Below, piece after piece: positions 59,401-64,000 of a stretch of DNA of 64,000 bases. The notes under the pieces were generated by a model. That model searched no databases, had not been told where the DNA came from, and saw nothing but the letters and a program-made list of their open reading frames with translations. Both the position numbers and the translations under genes were made by a program. The stretch is from positions 31,935-95,934 of the forward strand of contig JAUNIO010000006.1 of the NCBI GenBank assembly GCA_030535355.1, in the 5' to 3' direction. The DNA is from a bacterium (lineage in GTDB: Bacteria > Vulcanimicrobiota > Xenobia > Xenobiales > Xenobiaceae). Every line of letters begins with the position of its first letter. The stretch's first letter is position 1.

Positions 59401-60515
59401 TTTTTATTCCTCTGGGCGATCATTTCCCCCACAATAGCGACAGCTATTTCCTCAGGAGTCTCAGCCCCAATGTCCAAACCGATGGGAGCATGGAGAGAAG
59501 CGATCCAGGAATCAGCATAGCCCATTTCCCGCAAGCGCTCTCGGACTAATTCAGTGCGATGATGGCTGCCAATCATGCCCAGATACAAGCATTTTCGTCC
59601 ATTAATAGCGTGCAGACACTGTTCATCACAGCGATGGCCCCGAGTAATGATCACTATCGAAGTAGCCTGGTCAATAGACAGTTTAGAGAAATACTCGCGG
59701 AAATCCACGCTCAAGACTTCAGCAGCTTCTGGGAAGCGCTCTGGCGTGGCAAATTCGGGGCGGTCATCGACGACGGTGACCCGATAGCCGCACAAAGCTG
59801 CAATCCGCACCAGAGGAACTGCCACATGGCCAGCCCCAGCTACGATCAAGCGCAGTTCAGGCATCATAGGTTCGGCGTAGATGCGGCAGGCCAAACTTCC
59901 CATAGCCACATTTTGGCAATAAGGCTGCCGAGTTTTCTCGGTTTCCCGAGCTGCTTGAAGCAGCATGTTCCGCCACTCGTCGGGAAGAGGATGCACGCTT
60001 GTTCCCAATACGCGCCCATCTGACCAAACCGCAAAGCGCTGCACATTGGCGCTGCGCATAACACCGCAGCGCTGCGGAATTGGCATTTCCTCACCCTCTT
60101 CAATCCACACCGCCACAAGTGCGCAAGGAGCAACGCCGGAAGTCTGGCTCTGCAAAACATTAAGCAACAGCTCCCCGTTGGGGATGCCCGCATTCAGAGG
60201 TTCCAACAGAACCTCCTGCATACCGCCGCAGACGAGAACTTCCTCGCTATCCGATCTTTCAACATCTGCTTTAGTATGACGCATTTCTATGCGGCAAATT
60301 TTGCATCCGCCTTTTTCGGCAACTTCCAAAGCCTCGCGGCTGGCCTCCGCTTCAGGACAGCCTCCGCCAATAGTCCCCAGCATCAGCCCCTGAGCATTGA
60401 TCAGCATTTTCGCTCCCGCACGGCGCGGGACAGAACCTTCCGTGCGCACCACAGTGGCTAAAGCCAGCCGTTCATCGGCCATTAAACTAGCGCACAATTT
60501 CTCATAAAAGTTCAT
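59397..60515 (-). CDS. XdhC/CoxI-family molybdoenzyme maturation protein
   Basis: The 372-residue protein has the N-terminal XdhC_CoxI domain (LALATVVRTEGSVPRRAGAKMLINAQGLMLGTIGGGCPEAEASREALEVAEKG and VLVCGGMQEVLLEPL). The C-terminal Rossmann XdhC_C domain (RLIVAGAGHVAVPLVRIAALCGYRVTVVDDRPEFATPERFPEAAEV, IVIITRGHRCDEQCL, YLGMIGSHHRTELV, HAPIGLDIGAETPEEIAVAIVGEMIA) is also complete. XdhC delivers sulphurated molybdenum cofactor to xanthine dehydrogenase-type enzymes. No such enzyme is in the window. The start overlaps the stop of the upstream gene (TAATG). Last in a three-gene operon. Confidence 0.92.
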   Translation of the reverse strand: MNFYEKLCASLMADERLALATVVRTEGSVPRRAGAKMLINAQGLMLGTIGGGCPEAEASREALEVAEKGGCKICRIEMRHTKADVERSDSEEVLVCGGMQEVLLEPLNAGIPNGELLLNVLQSQTSGVAPCALVAVWIEEGEEMPIPQRCGVMRSANVQRFAVWSDGRVLGTSVHPLPDEWRNMLLQAARETEKTRQPYCQNVAMGSLACRIYAEPMMPELRLIVAGAGHVAVPLVRIAALCGYRVTVVDDRPEFATPERFPEAAEVLSVDFREYFSKLSIDQATSIVIITRGHRCDEQCLHAINGRKCLYLGMIGSHHRTELVRERLREMGYADSWIASLHAPIGLDIGAETPEEIAVAIVGEMIAQRNKK

Positions 60516-61132
60516 TATTTACCCTCAGCTTCGTTGCTGGGTTCATCTTCCCAGATAGGCATAGGTTTAAGCTCAGAAGCTATCGGCTCCAGATCGGGAA
60601 CGGCGTTAGGCTGCCTGGATTCGCAGTTCTGAAGTTCAGACGCCTCACCTTCAGTATGCACAGCGTTTTCGCTCATCTCAGAAACCAGCTCCGCCGCTTT
60701 TTCAATAGGTTCCACCGGCCATAAACGCTGCATAGAGGCCACTGCTTCAGCGGTATTCTCATCTACATATTCTGATAAAACAGCGCTTAAATCATCATCT
60801 GAGCTATATTTCACATTTACGCCATCGGCGTTAAGGTATTCACGAATTGCCGTCTGCAGCCACAGGGCAGAGTTGGCCTGCAAGGCTTGCCCTGCCAGCA
60901 TGTAGGCGCGCAAAAGCTGCGGATCGCAGAGCAGCATAGCTTTGGCAGACGCATGGGGGTGAAGGCTCTGTAGCCACAGCCAGGCCCTGGCTGCAGGCTC
61001 CGTCTGCTTATAGGGAGCCATCTCCTGATGTCTTTCCAGGCGCTTTATCAGCCAAATGATGACCGCTACAGGAGCAAGCACCAGCAGTACCTGCTGCCAG
61101 GTCATATCGCTAAACCAGCCCAAATCGCTCAT
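60515..61132 (-). CDS. Single-span membrane protein, 205 residues
   Basis: One N-terminal membrane segment (about 12-28; WQQVLLVLAPVAVIIWLIKRL) is followed by a basic/aromatic helical region (AARAWLWLQSLHPHASAKAMLLCDPQLLRAYMLAGQALQANSALWLQTAIREYLN) and an acidic, disordered-looking tail with Glu and Pro. I recognise no family. Its start overlaps the SIS gene stop and its stop overlaps the XdhC start (TAATG at both), so the three are tightly coupled and probably act together. Confidence 0.7.
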   Translation of the reverse strand: MSDLGWFSDMTWQQVLLVLAPVAVIIWLIKRLERHQEMAPYKQTEPAARAWLWLQSLHPHASAKAMLLCDPQLLRAYMLAGQALQANSALWLQTAIREYLNADGVNVKYSSDDDLSAVLSEYVDENTAEAVASMQRLWPVEPIEKAAELVSEMSENAVHTEGEASELQNCESRQPNAVPDLEPIASELKPMPIWEDEPSNEAEGK

Positions 61133-62235
61133 TATTGGGATACCTTAGGCGCAGGAGAAGTGCCAGGCGCTTCCTTAAGCATGATAGGAGGACGATCCAG
61201 ATGCTTGGGATTGTCGGGATTGATACCGCGGCCGATCGCCATATAGAAACAGTACAGCTGAACCACAGGAAGTACTAGCAGTCCGCGGCACACCTCATTA
61301 ACACCGGTTTTCAGTTCTAGCACATCATCGCAGCTGCGGCTAAGCGGCGCAGAAGCGGAATCGCATATAGCCAAACGATTGACGCGGGTGGACGCCAAAT
61401 CTCCGATAATCTTCTCCTCAGTTTGGGCAAAACTGTTGGACATCAGCCCCATCACCGACATTTGGTTGGTCAGGCAAGCATGGTAACCGTGACGGTACTC
61501 CACAAAGGTATTGGCCTCAGAAGTTATGCCCACGGCCTGACGCAAGGTCAAGGCCGACTGCTTGGCCAGCCCTAAGAAAGGACCAGACCCCAAGAAAACG
61601 ACATGGGAAGGTTTTTTCTGCACCATACGCTGAGCCATGGTCTGCCATTTCGGCAGATTGTCTCCCAAAAGCCCAGGCAGCCGATTCAGTTCGGCGCTTA
61701 AGACATCGCGCCCTGACAGCCAGGAGACCAGCGTATAACCGATCAGCAGCATAGCCGTTACGGTACTGATCGCTATTTTAGTAGAATCCTTAACCTGTTC
61801 AAAGGTTAGCGCCTGATGTGCTCTCGCCGCCAGCACCGCATCCCCCATCTCCACAGCCAGCATCTGAGCGCGGGGATCGAGCATTTTCAAGCGATCCATT
61901 CCCCAGCCTATTTCCTCGGCCAAATCGCCCTTCGACAACACCACCGCCAAAGTTTTAATGCGCACATCGTAAGGTGCCCGGCGGCCGTAAAGCAGTTCGC
62001 TGGCCGGCACGGCCACGGAATTAAGGCCCACAATAAGATTGGTAATGCGCGCCATAGACAAAGCAACATTCAAGTAATCGCCGCTGGTTACGTAGATCAC
62101 CTGCCCGAAACCCTGAGTTTTCAGCCAGTTTTTAACGGCATCGGCACGGTTATTTAACTCTGCCAAAACAGCCCGCCACATATCGGGCTGGCCATGAATC
62201 TCATTAAACAGTGTAGAACCTTTTCTATAAAGCAC
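61132..62235 (-). CDS. SIS-domain (sugar isomerase) protein
   Basis: The 367-residue protein begins at GTG 62235 after GAGGTG. It has two SIS domains with a helix between them. The first has FGQVIYVTSGDYLNVALSM and VPASELLYG followed by VVLSKGDLAEEI. The second has PSHVVFLGSGPFLGLAKQSALTLRQAVGITSEANTFVEYRHGYHACLTNQMSVMGLMS, typical of the GlmS/AgaS/FrlB group, including an ExxHG-like EYRHG loop. The isomerase or deaminase reaction on amino sugars is the usual role. The substrate is unknown. It is the first gene of the operon with the 205-residue and XdhC genes. Confidence 0.8.
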   Translation of the reverse strand: MLYRKGSTLFNEIHGQPDMWRAVLAELNNRADAVKNWLKTQGFGQVIYVTSGDYLNVALSMARITNLIVGLNSVAVPASELLYGRRAPYDVRIKTLAVVLSKGDLAEEIGWGMDRLKMLDPRAQMLAVEMGDAVLAARAHQALTFEQVKDSTKIAISTVTAMLLIGYTLVSWLSGRDVLSAELNRLPGLLGDNLPKWQTMAQRMVQKKPSHVVFLGSGPFLGLAKQSALTLRQAVGITSEANTFVEYRHGYHACLTNQMSVMGLMSNSFAQTEEKIIGDLASTRVNRLAICDSASAPLSRSCDDVLELKTGVNEVCRGLLVLPVVQLYCFYMAIGRGINPDNPKHLDRPPIMLKEAPGTSPAPKVSQ

Positions 62236-62422
62236 AGTTTCACCTCAGTTTCAGTCTGGCGACCGGACGATTAGGATTGAACGCAATAATTTCCCTAATT
62301 TCTCCTCTGCCTCCTGCATTTTCTTCAGCCTCCTGCTGGTCTCTCAAAGGAAGCTTGTCTCCCACCCATCCTTTGGGGGGAGTCAGATTGTTCGCAAGTT
62401 AGCTGAAACTTAATGATATTAA

Positions 62423-63922
62423 TCAATAATGCATGGTCTTTGTCTTAGAGCAAGTCTCTTTATACTGCCTATTTTCATCTTGATCAAACGAAGTATTGTC
62501 TTGGGTGGACTGCTGCTCTTTGCGCAGGCGAGCGCTTTTCTTTGGGCCTACAGGCTGGGACTCTAAAACGCTTACTTTGAAATCAACCCTTATGTCGGCC
62601 AAACAGGGGAACTGATGCCCGTCCACCTTCTTAACGACTTCAACCTCAGCTCCGGGCTTAAGGGGATCGATTACGTAGGATTCCAATAAATCGTAATGTT
62701 CGAAACGTTTGCTTTTAGCCATCAGCTGCAGCATAATCGGGCGGTCAGTAACTGTGCCTCCCTCATTTTTAACGCGGGCATGAATTTCATAACTGGTAAG
62801 GTGAAAGCTCATCAGACGCTGAATATCCAAGCCGCTGATAGTCACCTTAGCTGGAGCGGGAGCGGCATCCTTATTTTTGGAAACATCCGCCGGTGAAAAA
62901 GCGGATTCCGCAGAATTTGGCGCGTCATAATAGCGCACTCCTTCAGGCGCTGTACCGGGATTCATACCGCCATTGGGTCCCAGCAAATTGGGAGGCAGAC
63001 TGGTATTGCCCATTCCAGGAGTATTGCCCATACCAGGCGCAATAGCGCTGCGGTTGTAGCCGCCCAGATTATTGCTCATGACCGGAACAGATAGATTTCC
63101 CATACCATTGTTGAGGGGGTAACTGCCTCTTCCCAAAACAGGCGGGGGAGTCCCCGTCCCCATACCGCCGGAATAACCACCAGACGGAACGCCGCCCTGA
63201 TAGCCGCCCATTCCTGTGGACATGCCCACAGGAATGCCGAACTGATCGACTCCCATACTGCCATTGGGGTTGGCAGCATTCATGACCCCGGATTTTTTAT
63301 AAATAGGAGCTATATTTTCCGGCATACGAGGAGTTTCTAAAGTATAATTGGTCGTGCCGATGGTCGCCACGCTTACTTCAGGTCGATCGTAAGGAGTCTG
63401 CACATGATCGACTTTACTGGTCAGGCCGCCTCGTCCAGCTTCGGGAAAGCGCTGCCCATTCGCGCTCAAAGGTGCATAAGCGCCAGAGGAGCTAGGGTCC
63501 ACCACCACATCGCGGTACATAGCCAGCCCACCGCCGGACAAAGGTTCCAGGCGCGCCCCGATAATATTGCACAAATCGCCTAACGACATAACCAAATCGT
63601 TATCCAGCATACCGCAGGGAGTATTGAGATTGATCGTCTGGCCGCCATAAGTGCAGGTGCCGCGCCCAGCTTCCAGCATCAGGCTGGTATTATCATTCCA
63701 CAGTGCTTCTACGTGTCCGCCGGAAGCCTGAACTTTAGCCCCTGTAGCCTGCAGAATCGGCGTAACCTGCACAGCTACATCACTTCCAGTAGAACCGATC
63801 AGTACTGACGGGGCCATATTTACCCCGTTGACAGACAGGGAAGCGGGAACATTGCCCTGAGCAGCCAAGGGCAAAGCTGACAGCACGAACAATCCTAAAG
63901 CTAAAGCGGTCTGACGAAACAA
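62423..63922 (-). CDS. Exported protein with copper-amine-oxidase N-like domain
   Basis: The 499-residue protein starts at TTG 63922 after GGAGG. The signal peptide is FRQTALALGLFVLSALPLAAQG. Residues about 25-140 match the copper amine oxidase N-terminal-like stalk domain (SLSVNGVNMAPSVLIGSTGSDVAVQVTPILQATGAKVQASGGHVEALWNDNTSLMLEAGRGTCTYGG, then MLDNDLVMSLGDLCNIIGARLEPLSGG). A long Gly/Asn/Pro/Met-rich linker (about 205-330) carries repeated GMGN and PPP segments. A beta domain follows (about 360-460). The linker suggests a surface or periplasmic scaffold. It is not an oxidase by itself. The downstream operon is 187 bases away. Confidence 0.75.
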   Translation of the reverse strand: MFRQTALALGLFVLSALPLAAQGNVPASLSVNGVNMAPSVLIGSTGSDVAVQVTPILQATGAKVQASGGHVEALWNDNTSLMLEAGRGTCTYGGQTINLNTPCGMLDNDLVMSLGDLCNIIGARLEPLSGGGLAMYRDVVVDPSSSGAYAPLSANGQRFPEAGRGGLTSKVDHVQTPYDRPEVSVATIGTTNYTLETPRMPENIAPIYKKSGVMNAANPNGSMGVDQFGIPVGMSTGMGGYQGGVPSGGYSGGMGTGTPPPVLGRGSYPLNNGMGNLSVPVMSNNLGGYNRSAIAPGMGNTPGMGNTSLPPNLLGPNGGMNPGTAPEGVRYYDAPNSAESAFSPADVSKNKDAAPAPAKVTISGLDIQRLMSFHLTSYEIHARVKNEGGTVTDRPIMLQLMAKSKRFEHYDLLESYVIDPLKPGAEVEVVKKVDGHQFPCLADIRVDFKVSVLESQPVGPKKSARLRKEQQSTQDNTSFDQDENRQYKETCSKTKTMHY

Positions 63923-64000
63923 GATTAAGACACCTCCGAATACAAGCCAACGTACACTTGTTATACTATTATTAAAACGAACCTAGCAAGACTACTATTA

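Noticed and set aside
1..64000. CRISPR arrays, tRNA or rRNA genes, insertion sequences
   Set aside because: I looked for regular spaced repeats, tRNA cloverleaf arms with TTCRANNC and transposase motifs (DDE), and found none. A tRNAscan-SE and ISfinder run would be decisive.

Overview
The window reads as a stretch of chromosome from a diderm, flagellated, probably anaerobic bacterium. The evidence is a tripartite RND efflux operon with a TolC-like outer-membrane channel, an LpxD-like acyltransferase, many Sec signal peptides and lipoproteins, flagellar rod genes with a flagellar-type sigma factor, and a bacterial-microcompartment pair (PduS/PduT). Several genes (the GNAT acetyltransferase, U32/DUF3656 peptidase, DUF4126, type I toxin loci) resemble those common in Firmicutes, so a Negativicutes-like lineage is possible, but the sequence alone does not settle it. 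Genes on both strands use strong AGGAGG-type ribosome sites, and TTG or GTG starts are frequent.

Layout. 1-5.2 kb: a truncated unknown gene, a GNAT acetyltransferase, an EamA transporter and a U32 peptidase. 5.4-6.4 kb: two tandem copies of a type I toxin-antitoxin-like locus, each with a 37-residue hydrophobic peptide and facing sense and antisense promoters. 6.4-12.5 kb: an accessory stretch with an MmeI-like single-chain restriction-modification enzyme, small unknown genes, short repeats and a frameshifted membrane gene. 12.7-16.7 kb: an EEP-family phosphodiesterase/nuclease, and a LysR regulator divergent from an NTF2-like protein and an aldo/keto reductase. 16.8-18.6 kb: pduT and pduS without other microcompartment genes. 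18.9-25.9 kb: an efflux operon (adaptor, RND pump, TolC, TetR) with two operator-like inverted repeats at its promoter. 26.2-27.5 kb: a coiled-coil J-domain-like protein followed by a HIRAN protein.

27.6-32 kb: a membrane-anchored TPR protein, a FliA/WhiG-type sigma factor, a FlgJ-like rod protein, FlgG and FlgF. 32.4-39.5 kb: TldE/PmbA-like and LpxD-like proteins that both look altered, a YihY membrane protein, an exported PepF-type peptidase and an exported or lipid-anchored methyltransferase. 39.7-42.8 kb: the SstT serine/threonine symporter and the infC-rpmI-rplT operon, where infC starts at AUU after a long leader. 42.9-55.3 kb: housekeeping genes on the minus strand (DUF4126, a cytoplasmic TPR protein, dUTPase, ComEC, a pseudopilin-like exported protein, rpoD, dnaG, rluB, yjbQ) plus a new 55-residue ORF coupled to rluB. 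55.4-64 kb: a Fic protein, an RluA-type synthase, a DUF3300 protein, a coupled SIS/membrane/XdhC operon and an exported copper-amine-oxidase-N-like protein.

The strongest candidates for something undescribed are the duplicated toxin loci with conserved toxin but diverged antisense RNA, the J-domain/HIRAN pair, the exported methyltransferase, the DnaG C-terminal duplication, and a dispersed inverted-repeat element seen at three places. No rRNA, tRNA, CRISPR array or insertion sequence was recognised.
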